NCBI GenBank assembly: GCA_022266195.1
Contig: WHVY01000001.1
Span: forward strand, 12,648,001-12,712,000
Length of the DNA: 64,000 nt
Reading direction: 5' to 3'
DNA from: Tetranychus cinnabarinus
Taxonomy: Eukaryota; Arthropoda; Arachnida; Trombidiformes; Tetranychidae
Made by a program: the position numbers and the translations under genes. Below the pieces are notes generated by a model. It had not been told where the DNA came from and made no database searches. It saw nothing but the letters and a program-made list of their open reading frames with translations. Positions 1 to 9,539 of this stretch are shown piece by piece (the first letter of the stretch is position 1; each line of letters begins with the position of its first letter).

Positions 1-1756
1 TCCAATATAAAAATCGAAACCTGTTTGTAACTTTACTTTCTCCTCAAACAATCTCGCTCATCTTAATTTACACGAGCATTTCTCTCTTGATCATTTTTCT
101 CTTCCCTACCCCTTTGCCTCTCATCCTCATATTCACCCGCCTAATCTTTAGGCAGAGATTTGTTGATACTTTTATTAAAAGAATTTAGGGCCAAAAATCA
201 CTTGTTTTGTATCAAAAATTAACAAAAAAAGGTTACTTTACAAAGCTCACAGTTACGGCACAATAGTTACCTGAAAGTTATATTCATCCTGTAATCCATG
301 TGGGAGTAATCAAGGTTATTCAAACAATTTAATAGTCTAAGTTAAAAATGAAAATAAGAAACTGTCTACTACGATGTGAAGAAATGAGCAAATTGAGAAA
401 ATTTAATTTTATCATTTACTCATATTTCTTGAATCACAATCAGCCATCTACTATTAAGTAATATTTGTTATTATTTTACACAAAATTGGTCAGAATCTTA
501 AAACCCATTTTGTTGAAATTAAATGCAATTTACTTTATCAATTATTTTTTAAATCATACTCATAATTATTATAACTAATTATCAACATAAAAATAAGTTT
601 AACTATAAAACTATCATCAATGCAAAACAAATTGAATTTCAAGCTCTTGATCAATCCTGCATCCAACCAACAATTTTAATCGAGAAGTTTGTATCTCAGA
701 GTAAATTCTTGCAATGTAAATCCTTATAATTTGTCCAATCCGATTTAAATAATACTCAATTAATGTAAAGTATTAAGGATCTTATTCAGACAAAGTGAAA
801 TGCGAAATTAAAGTTACTTTTTATTAACCTGCAAAATTTTGTTTCAATCATTTCGCGGATTCCAATGCGCTCTTATGGCCAACTTTTACACTTGTCTTAA
901 ACTAACTTAGATCGACCGTAAGTTGGCAAAGTCTGAGTAATCGATAGACTTGAATTACAATCGAACCAACAAACAGACAAACTTCAGATCAATTCTCGAT
1001 CTATCTGTCAGTGTACCTAAATTATAAATAAAATACCAACGACTTTTATAATGAATTTACAAGCATCAAACCAATGAGACGTGAAGTCATCATAATTTTT
1101 TTGTACCTTATACCAACAGTTGTGGGGGCTTTTGATTCATTTGTAATGACATAATATACGGCTAATAAGGGAAACTTGAAGCGAGAAGCTTCATGTGAGT
1201 AATCATGAATTTCATTATGCAAGGACTATCTGTGTCAAGCTTTCAAGGTAGCAGAAGTCTTTATATTTAGTAAATTTAGTAAGTAAGGAAATTAAAATTC
1301 ACAGCATCGCAAAAAGCTGGATTCTGTCGAAACGCAATTCCATATAAAAAAAGCAGCTGCTTGAAGAACCCAAACTATGGGAAAATCATTTCTTCTTAAA
1401 ATACACTTTTGAACAAATCGGTAATTTAAAGTAAATGTGAGAGCATCGATGCAAATGATCTTAAGATCTCACTGCGTGTGAATATTATTCAATACATTAT
1501 TCAATACACAATATAACTATTTTCATTCAATCAAAATGTTGAATGGATTCGTAATTTTAAATTGACTAAGGATTGATTACTTTTTTCAATGCATCAACAG
1601 TTAAAAAGATATTCAATATTGCATGAATTAGCTCAGATTTTTACAATATTTAGTGATATTATATGATAAAAGCTAATGTTTGGTCAAAGAATGATGATTA
1701 TTGGTGATACTGTCATCAAAATATTTACGTTCAAAGTTTTGAGGCCAACATTTGTC
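1..1756. other. Duplicated PP1 3' flank, then unassigned sequence
   Basis: Bases about 75-720 match about 9650-10290 in the same orientation with scattered differences. The second copy follows directly after the stop codon of a PP1-like pseudogene, so bases 75-720 are probably the 3' UTR or flank of a PP1 gene whose coding end lies just left of the window (inference). From about 720 to 1560 I recognise nothing. A tiny ORF at 1074 begins with a hydrophobic stretch but stops after 26 codons and has no support. Bases 1560-1756 resemble, in diverged form, the palindrome arm sequence seen further on. Confidence 0.6.
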
Positions 1757-2516
1757 ACTTTCGTCGATTAAGGTTGTGGTCTTGAGAATTTAATTGTCTC
1801 GAAAGATCAAGTCTGATCGTAATCACTATTAATTTCATAGACAGGACCATTAATACCGATCTTCCAGTAGGTCACACTCTGGAATGATCAGGAATTATGC
1901 CATCACCAATGATTTGGTTTCCTTGAATATTAAAGAGTTCGAGTGACCATAAAGATTCATTCAACTGATTAGTCGATAGTCTTGATCCCCGTTTAATAAT
2001 AAAAGCCAATCTAATGGGGTAATGAGCATTGTCAACTCTGTAAACCAGACTAGGATCAGTCGATGTGTTAGTGAAGCCATTTTCATTCCAAGCAGATATG
2101 AAGTTAACTTTGGCATCGGAATAGTGAAGCAAACTGTCCCATAAAGGGTAAGAAGTCAGGAGCAAGCACAACAGAATCATCAACTAATATTAACTGATGA
2201 GCATAACGATAGAATCTTTCATCATGATCAAGAATAGTATTGAGATATTGGCTATTATCCGTGCGAGTCTGAAATACCTCGAAACTAAAAACTTTAATTA
2301 GCTGATTGATTGAAGGATGGCAATTGGTCTTAATAGCGACCATTACTTTGTTTGGCTTTAGCTCGGGTTGACGTAAAATTGTCTCTAAAAGTAAAGGGAA
2401 ATATTGATTATCACAGCGGCTATTAACAACTAAAGGCGGATTTCGTAAGATTTCAGGACTAATTGGTAGTGGGTGATATATTTTAGATGTTACCAAAGGA
2501 CCATTGACCAAGTTAT
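1757..2516 (-). pseudogene. POMGNT1-like glycosyltransferase fragment, copy A1
   Basis: Read on the minus strand, this encodes part of a protein resembling the catalytic region of protein O-mannose beta-1,2-N-acetylglucosaminyltransferase 1. Matching pieces include ISAWNENGFTNTS, DPSLVYRVDN and an acidic VDD motif at the expected metal-binding position. It starts at 2516 after a splice-acceptor-like TATATGCAG and ends near 1757 in sequence from the next exon (ILKTTTLIDESDK). It is broken: about 8 bases are missing after MGQ (near 2135) compared with the copy at 53.7 kb, which shifts the frame. There is also an in-frame TGA after the SRV residues, and the intron region has been deleted. I infer a non-functional fragment carried inside the palindromic repeat rather than a gene. 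The POMGNT1 assignment rests on remembered family motifs. Confidence 0.7.
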
Positions 2517-3172
2517 CTGCATATAAACATGAAAAATGAGTAAATTTCAATCATTTGAAGTTATTTTACACTGGTTTGTTGCTAAAAAGACACAATAAAC
2601 ACATTAGTTGTCACATTCATGCACAAATTGACACAAAGGGACATAAAGAGGCTATAAATTAATTTCTTTTGAATTTAGACTCAATTGATTTGTAGGGACA
2701 TGAAAGCTGAGTCTATAAGTGCTTTTAAAAAGTTTCTCGCGCATATAGTTCTCGAGAAAATCGCGTTCAAAGTTCAAACTTCGACCTCGTTTTGTTCAAT
2801 TATGGATGAAGATAATATCATGAAACTCATTTTCCTGATGTAAATTTTGATGATCTATCAGAAAATGCCCTTATTTTGAGAAATAATGTTTTCTTTTTCT
2901 CTAAAACTTCGAATATTCGATTTTCAGACTTCAAATTTTCGGATGTTTTTAAACCTTCTTTATTCTGTGACCGAATGTGATAGAGAGCTAAAACTTATTA
3001 TCAGTAGACAAAAATCATAGGCACACATCAAGGATTGATCACTTTTTTCAATATATCAATAGTTCTCTTGATTTTGGACATTGGCCTCAAAATTTTGAGC
3101 ATCAATATTTCGAGAATGATACCACCTACAAGCACCATTCTTTGACCAAATATTAGGTGCTATTATGGACTA
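2517..3172 (+). repeat. Palindrome A, left arm
   Basis: This arm of about 656 bp is the near-perfect reverse complement of 3332-3987; paired positions sum to about 6504. In the first 200 bases I see a single difference (ACACATTAG against ACACTTTAG). The palindrome continues outward into the POMGNT1-like exon, so pairing extends from about 2324 to 4180. No ORF of note lies in the arm. The same sequence recurs in diverged form at 4830-5380, 5420-5920, 6020-6310 and 52.5-55.6 kb. Confidence 0.9.
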
Positions 3173-3331
3173 AAATATAATATGACTAAATATTGCAAAA
3201 ACCTGAGCTAATTTATTTTATAACGTATACAACATTGTATTTGCGATAACAATTTACAATTACATTACCAGAACCAAAATGGTATAACTTTTTTTGCAGT
3301 ATCTTGAATCATCTGAATTTCCATGATATTA
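3173..3331. repeat. Palindrome A, central spacer
   Basis: About 160 bp of non-palindromic, very AT-rich sequence between the two arms. A counterpart lies between the arms of palindrome B (about 54820-54973), so the spacer is part of the element and not a chance gap. I see no coding potential in it. Confidence 0.75.
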
Positions 3332-3987
3332 TAGTCTGTAACAGCAGTTAATATTTGATCAAAGAATGGTGCTTGTAGGTGGTTTCATTCTCGAAATATT
3401 GATGTTCAAAATTTTGAGGCCAATGTCCAAAATCAAGAGAACTATTGATATATTGAAAAAAGTGATCAATCCTTGATGTGTGCTTATGATTTTTGTCTAC
3501 TGATAATAAGTTTTAGCTCTCTATCACATTCGGTCACAGAATAAAGAAGGTTTAAAAACATCCGAAAATTTGAAGTCTGAAAATCGAATATTCGAAGTTT
3601 TAGAGAAAAAGAAAACATTATTTCTCAAAATAAGGGCATTTTCTGATAGATCATCAAAATTTACATCAGGAAAATGAGTTTCATGATATTATCTTCATCC
3701 ATAATTGAACAAAACGAGGTCGAAGTTTGAACTTTGAACGCGATTTTCTCGAGAACTATATGCGCGAGAAACTTTTTAAAAGCACTTATAGACTCAGCTT
3801 TCATGTCCCTACAAATCAATTGAGTCTAAATTCAAAAGAAATTAATTTATAGCCTCTTTATGTCCCTTTGTGTCAATTTGTGCATGAATGTGACAACTAA
3901 AGTGTTTATTGTGTCTTTTTAGCAACAAACCAGTGTAAAATAACTTCAAATGATTGAAATTTACTCATTTTTCATGTTTATATGCAG
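3332..3987 (-). repeat. Palindrome A, right arm
   Basis: Reverse-complement partner of 2517-3172. It runs directly into a TATATGCAG acceptor-like site and the POMGNT1-like exon copy at 3988, as the left arm does on the other strand. A transcript through both arms would fold into a hairpin with a stem of at least 650 bp, or about 850 bp including the flanking exon pieces. Confidence 0.9.
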
Positions 3988-4577
3988 ATAACTTGGTCAA
4001 TGGTCCTTTGGTAACATCTAAAATATATCACCCACTACCAATTAGTCCTGAAATCTTACGAAATCCGCCTTTAGTTGTTAATAGCCGCTGTGATAATCAA
4101 TATTTCCCTTTACTTTTAGAGACAATTTTACGTCAACCCGAGCTGAAACCAAACAAAGTAATGGTCGCTATAAAAGCCGATTACCACTATTAGATTGACT
4201 TTTATGATTAAACGGGGAACAAGGCAATCGACCAGCCAATTCGCCGGATCTTTATGGTCACTCGGACTGTTTAATATTCAAGTAAACCAAATCATTGGTT
4301 ATGGCATAATTCCTTACCTACTTGGAAGATCAGACTTATGATGGCGAACTGTTTGTAAGTGTTTCTTATTCAATATCGTAACTTTAGAGATGCAATAACA
4401 TAACTACTGACCTTGTAACTCAACAGAGAAGAAGAAGTTCTCTTGGCCGACATTTTTTCCTTGATCGTTCGAGACAATTACATTCTCAAGACCACAACCT
4501 TAATCAACGAAAGTGACAAATTCAAATCGCTTGAAGATTGGAAAGCAAGTGCTATGAATCAAACTAAACCAAAGTAA
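3988..4577 (+). pseudogene. POMGNT1-like fragment with internal deletion, copy B
   Basis: Plus-strand copy of the same gene fragment as A1. Its first about 190 bases pair with the start of A1. After the VMVAIK residues the sequence jumps over about 100 codons and resumes at the segment encoding IRLTFMIKRGTR, with a stop (TAG) just after the junction. Further on it holds a degraded GNQIIG-like segment and the exon ending LEDWKAS. The same deletion, at the same point, is present in the copy at 55634. It cannot encode an intact protein. Confidence 0.7.
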
Positions 4578-6310
4578 GACTTGATAATGTGGAAACAACC
4601 CAAACTGTAATGTAATTAAATTGTAAATGAACAGGAAAGTAACATTATTTTGTCAAAATATGGAAAGCTGCCAGAGATATTGCTTTCATTTTGGAATCGT
4701 TCATTGTTCATTCAAATCAATATTCCTACTCTGGGTAGAGTAGATAATCAAAAATCAGAAAATTAGATTGCAAAGGACTAATAATAAACGGTAGAATTAA
4801 GAGCTGAGACTTTTGGTGATTTTTAAGGACCTAAAATCTAAGTCTATTAGTGCTTTTAAAAAGTTTCTCTGTCTAACAATTTTCGAGAAAATCGCGTTCA
4901 AAGTTAAAACTTTCATCGCCTTTTATTCAATTATGCAAGCAGATAATATCAAAAGACTCATTTCACCGAGGTAACTTTTGCTTATCAACCAGAAAATGCC
5001 CTAATTTTGAGAAATAATATTTCCTTTTTCTGTAAAACTTCGATTCTTCGATTTTCAGTTAAACCTTCGAAATTCTGTGAACGCATGAGTTAGAGAGCTT
5101 AAACTTATTATGTCTCCAGAAAAATTGTTGATACACATCAACGATTCACTATTTTTGTAAATTAAGCAACAGTTCTCTTGCTTTTGGCCATTAGCCTCAA
5201 AACTTTGAAAATCAATATTTCCATAACGCTGGCACCTACAGTCATCATTCTTTGACCAAACATTAGCTTTTATTATAAACTTTAATATAATATCACTAAA
5301 TATTGTAAATATCATTTCTAATTCATTTAATACTGAATATCTTTTTAACACATCATAAGATTTGCGATAAACATTCACCATTTTATGAATAAATATCAAA
5401 ATGGTATAACTTTTTTTGTAGCATCTTGAAGTATCTAAAATCCCACTATATTATAGTCCGAAATAGCACCTAATATTTGATCAAAGAATGGTGATTGTAG
5501 GGGTTATCATTCTTGAATTATTGATGTTCAAAATTTTGAGGCCAATGTCCAAAATCAAGAGAACGGTTGATATATTGAAAAAAGTGATCAATTCTTGATG
5601 TGTGCCCATAATTTTTATCGACGGATAATAAGTTTTAGCTCTCTATCACATTCGGTTACAGAATAAAGAAGGTTTAAAAACATCTGAAATTCTGAAGTCT
5701 TAAAATCGAATAATCGAAGTTGTACAGAAAAAGAAAACATTATTTCTCAAAATAAGGGCATTTTCTGATAGATCATCAAAAGTTACATCAGAAAACTGAG
5801 TTTCATGATATTATCTTCATCTATAATTGAACAAAACGAGGTCGAAGTGTGAACTTTGAACGCGATTTTCACGAAAGCTATTAGCCTGAGAAACTTTTTA
5901 AAAGCACTGATAGACTTACAACTTATTATTAATAGTTGCTATGCCTCTATAAGCCTAACAAAGTCCTGAACTCTTAACTCGAAAGTCAAATTTTTTACCC
6001 AAAGTACGCAAGTATCAAATGGTTCATTTTTTTGAACCATCTTGAATTATCTAAAATCCCAATTCATTATAGCTTATAAAAATATCTCATGATGGTGATT
6101 GAATGATGATTGTATAATAGGTGCTACCATTATCGATATTGATGCTCGAATTTTTTTTACGCAAACAGAAAATATTATGCTTTCAAAATACGTGCATGCT
6201 CTGGTAGAGCATCAAAAGTTATATCATGAAAATGAGTCACATGGAATAATCTGCTTTCATAATTTAACAAAAGGTGACCAAAGTTTCAAACTGGACGCGA
6301 TTCTCTAAAG
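4578..6310. repeat. Older, diverged arm copies next to palindrome A
   Basis: Bases 4640-4860 match 52385-52580 in the same orientation and include part of a Tc1/mariner-like transposase C-terminal remnant on the minus strand. Bases 4830-5380 are a diverged left-type arm. Bases 5420-5920 are a right-type arm, and together these two form a second, decayed palindrome centred near 5380. Bases 6020-6310 hold another degraded right-type arm. Short ORFs here are repeat noise. Confidence 0.7.
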
Positions 6311-6630
6311 AAAAAAGGTCGATCTGATAAATTTTTATTTATAAATGGACTTCATTTTTATTTCACTACAAATTCTGCATCTTAAAATCCATAACTTCAA
6401 AGGAAAATATTTTGCTAGTATATTTTTATACTTTTTTATAATAAAAAATTCACATTCTGTTATTTCGAGTTGATTCATGGAAAGATTGAGAAACCAAGAA
6501 CCAAATAATATTATTATTAACTATTGATAGATGGCGTTGATTGCGCGCTAAGCTTGTTAGTGTTGAAGTTTAGTGTGTTTGTTGACTAGCTGCACAGCTG
6601 TATACAAAATAGCTTTTCCTTAAATCAAAG
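6311..6630. other. 5' flank and 5' UTR of Slimb copy 1
   Basis: A short motif (ATAGATGGCGTTG near 6528) and the surrounding bases resemble about 10855 upstream of Slimb copy 2, and TTAAATCAAAG directly precedes both start codons. The transcribed leader or promoter was therefore included in the duplication. No TATA box stands out. Confidence 0.4.
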
Positions 6631-8611
6631 ATGACGGATTTTGATAATGTTCAGGACGAAGATGCCAAATTGTGTCCATTCTTTCAACAGCAGAAAGAAG
6701 AGTGCTACAAATTCTTCGATGAATGGACTGATCCAGAGCAAACGGACTTCATCCAATCATGCCTAGCCAAAATGTCTCACCACCAGCACAGTCAAATCAA
6801 CACCTATCTTAGACCCATGTTAAAACGAGATTTTATTTCTCTTCTACCAAGTAAGTTTTTGGTCTTTTGCTTATGATCTTGTTTTCATATCATCTCCAGT
6901 ACTCAACGAAAGCCTTGAACTCACAAAACCTAATTTATTTTCTTCCTACAGAGAGAGGTCTAGATCATGTTGCAGAGACTATTTTATCCTATCTTGATGT
7001 TGGTTCACTTAGATGTGCTGAACTAGTTTGCCGCGAATGGTATCGTGTTATAACAGATGGAATGCTATGGAAAAAATTAATAGAAAGGAAGGTTAAAGCA
7101 TATCCTATATTTGCAGGCCTGGCAAAACGTAGAGGATGGTATGTGTGATTTGTTAGCATTAATGTGGAACAGTACTAATTTTACAATATTTTTTACAGGA
7201 TTCGGTACCTTTTCAAGCCAGCTCCTGGTGAACAACATCCCAATCATCTTTTCTACCGTAGACTGTTTCCTAAAATAGTTAGAGACATCGAAAATACCGA
7301 AAGAAATTGGAGAGGAGGAAGACATAATTTACAACGTATTAACTGCAGCAGTGAAAGTAGTAGAGGAGTTTACTGTTCACAATACGATGACCAAAAAATT
7401 GTCAGTGGTCTTCGTGATAATACAATAAAAATATGGGACCGAAATACACTTGAGTGCACAAATGTAATAATCTACTAAATAATCTAACAATATTATTAAT
7501 AATATTTCATCCTTAATTTTATTTTAGGTTCTAACGGGACATACAGGCTCAGTTTTGTGTCTACAGTTTGATGATAAAGTAATTGTTAGTGGATCTAGTG
7601 ATGCTACTGTCAGAGTGTGGAACGTCGAAGGAGGTCAACCAGTCAACACATTAATACATCATTGTGAAGCCGTTCTTCATCTACGTTTCAACAATGGACT
7701 TATGGTCACTTGTTCAAAAGACAGATCTATTGCTGTTTGGGAAATGGTATCACCAAGTGATATAACTTTAAAAAGAGTATTAGTAGGTCATAGAGCAGCT
7801 GTTAATGTTGTTGACTTTGATGAAAAATATATTGTTTCTGCTTCTGGAGACCGAACTATTAAAATTTGGAACACTTCTGATTGTGATTTCGTAAGAACTC
7901 TAATTGGACACAAAAGAGGAATAGCTTGTCTACAATATAAAGGCAATTTAATTGTTTCTGGTAGTTCTGACAACACCATACGGTTAGTACATTAGTGTTG
8001 CTTTCGTGGTTAGACCATCATTGACCAATTTTATATTTACTTTTCAGCTTATGGGATATCGAATCAGGTACATCATTACGTGTTTTAGAAGGCCATGAAG
8101 AGCTTGTTAGATGTATTAGATTTGACCATAAAAGAATAGTCAGTGGAGCTTATGATGGGTAAGTCTATATTTTGTTTGATCTATCTCCGTACCCGTTTGA
8201 TATTCACTAACTAATAAAAATCACCTTTTTCTTTAAAAGTAAAATCAAAGTATGGGATTTAGTCGCTGCATTGGATCCTCGAAAACCTGATTCATCTTTA
8301 TGCCTCCAAACTCTGAGTAAGCACACAGGCAGAGTATTCCGTCTACAGTTCGATGAATTCCAAATAGTTAGCAGCTCTCATGATGACACAATTCTCATCT
8401 GGGACTTTCTTGGGCCTGATGATGCTTCGTAAGTAACATTGTAGACCAAAAACTGTATTTTTACTGTATTTACTTAATAATAATCAATAAAGCAAAGGAT
8501 TTAATTTTGTTAAATCTTTAACAAAACTATATAACTCTTTCCTCTTCTTTCACTTTCTTGATTTACAGGCAAGAGACGGTGCAGTATAAAATTATGGAAA
8601 ACATTCACTGA
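6631..8611 (+). CDS. slmb: F-box/WD40 protein beta-TrCP (Slimb), copy 1, 3'-truncated
   Basis: Substrate receptor of an SCF ubiquitin ligase that recognises phosphodegrons, as in beta-catenin/Armadillo and Ci turnover. Exons by splice consensus and frame: 6631-6850, 6952-7138, 7199-7463, 7528-7982, 8048-8158, 8240-8428 and probably 8569-8611, giving 489 codons. If the last donor is not used, a TAA at 8430 gives 476 codons. An N-terminal dimerisation segment is followed by the F-box (LDHVAETILSYLD to about residue 110) and seven WD40 repeats ending DDTILIWDFLGP. It lacks the Ser-rich tail of copy 2 because the duplication junction falls at the end of exon 6. The last donor (GTAAGT) and acceptor seem to come from the neighbouring PP1 sequence, so the tail SQETVQYKIMENIH is PP1 exon DNA read out of frame. 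The F-box region is more diverged (KAYPIFAGLAK) than in copy 2. Confidence 0.85.
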
Positions 8612-9539
8612 TTTTTAACTGTTTACCTATTGCCGCCATCATTGACAAGAAAATATTCTGTTGTCATGGAGGTGAGTAAATTATAACGTCTTTTACTATT
8701 AATAAGTCAACTTTTCCATTATATCTGGTTGACGTGATCGTATAGTTATTTTATGCCAATGTATTTCATACTCGTGTGGAAGAAAAAGTGCAAAAATCTT
8801 GGTAGTGTCAAACCTTTAATAAGTCATAAAAATCGATATAAGTCATAGATGTAAAAAATTTAGTTAAATCAAGTTTTGCGAAGTTTATTTTTTCAATTTG
8901 GTATATTGAACGAATCGTTTAATTAAAAATCAGAATTTTAAAATTAAAATAAAAAGGTATTTAGTCTAAATATCATAAAAAATTGTCGCAATGCTAATCC
9001 TACGTAAGAAGTGACATTATTGATAACTTACATTATTGTAAATGCTTTACTCTTTTTTTTATTATGTGATCAACTATATCTTCAAACAATGATTTTTCCG
9101 GATGGGCTGAAAATGATAGAGGAGTTACATTTACATTTGGAGCTGATTTTGTTAGCAAATTTTTGAATAGACATCAAATAGTATAAGACGGCTACGACGA
9201 TTATTAATTTTGCGATTTTTTGCGCTATTTACTGCTCCTAACTATTGTTTGATAATGCTGATGGAATGATGTCAGTCGAGAATCACTTATGTGCTCTCTT
9301 CAGGTACGTTTATTTATATAATGCATTGTCATTGAAATTCAACTCATTGAAAAACGTCAACTTACCTGAAAATTTATTTTTTTTATTTTTTTTATTTCTT
9401 TGGCTTCAATATCGTTTTCACCTGGCAAAAATAATTAAAGATTTTGAAACCTTCGGAAAAAAAAGCAAAGTATCAATATGGCGGATTAACCACGGGTAGA
9501 CCAGTGACACCTCCTCGAGGACCAGCTAAAAAGAAATGA
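8569..9539 (+). pseudogene. Protein phosphatase 1 beta (flw-like) pseudogene, 5'-truncated
   Basis: Three exon remnants of a PP1 catalytic subunit are visible. The first, 8569-8671, carries IKLWKTFTD, then LPIAAIIDKKIFCCHG after a one-base frame change; its GTGAGT donor is kept. The second, about 9080-9303, carries GWAENDRGVTFTFGADFVSK, then a deletion of the DLICRA segment, a TAA, LFTAPNYC, a frameshift, and FDNADGMMSV with one base lost near 9285; its GTACGT donor is kept. The third, 9441-9539, is an intact last exon beginning ILKPSEKKAKYQYGGL, containing RPVTPPRGPAKKK and ending in TGA. That tail is typical of PP1 beta. Retained introns rule out a processed copy. Frameshifts, stops, a missing segment (LLCDLLWSDP region) and no 5' half mean it is dead. 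It arose with the Slimb duplication. Confidence 0.88.

Noticed and set aside
1074..1154. Small ORF starting with a signal-peptide-like segment
   Set aside because: Only 26 codons, no downstream continuation in frame, no family resemblance.
2104..2550. 148-codon ORF as a real glycosyltransferase gene
   Set aside because: It begins in intron sequence, ends in a frameshift, and is one of four damaged copies inside palindromic repeats.
8569..8611. Exon 7 of Slimb copy 1 as an ancestral Slimb exon
   Set aside because: The same DNA reads as PP1 (IKLWKTFTD and LPIAAII) in another frame, so it is PP1 sequence brought by the duplication; any use by Slimb is secondary.
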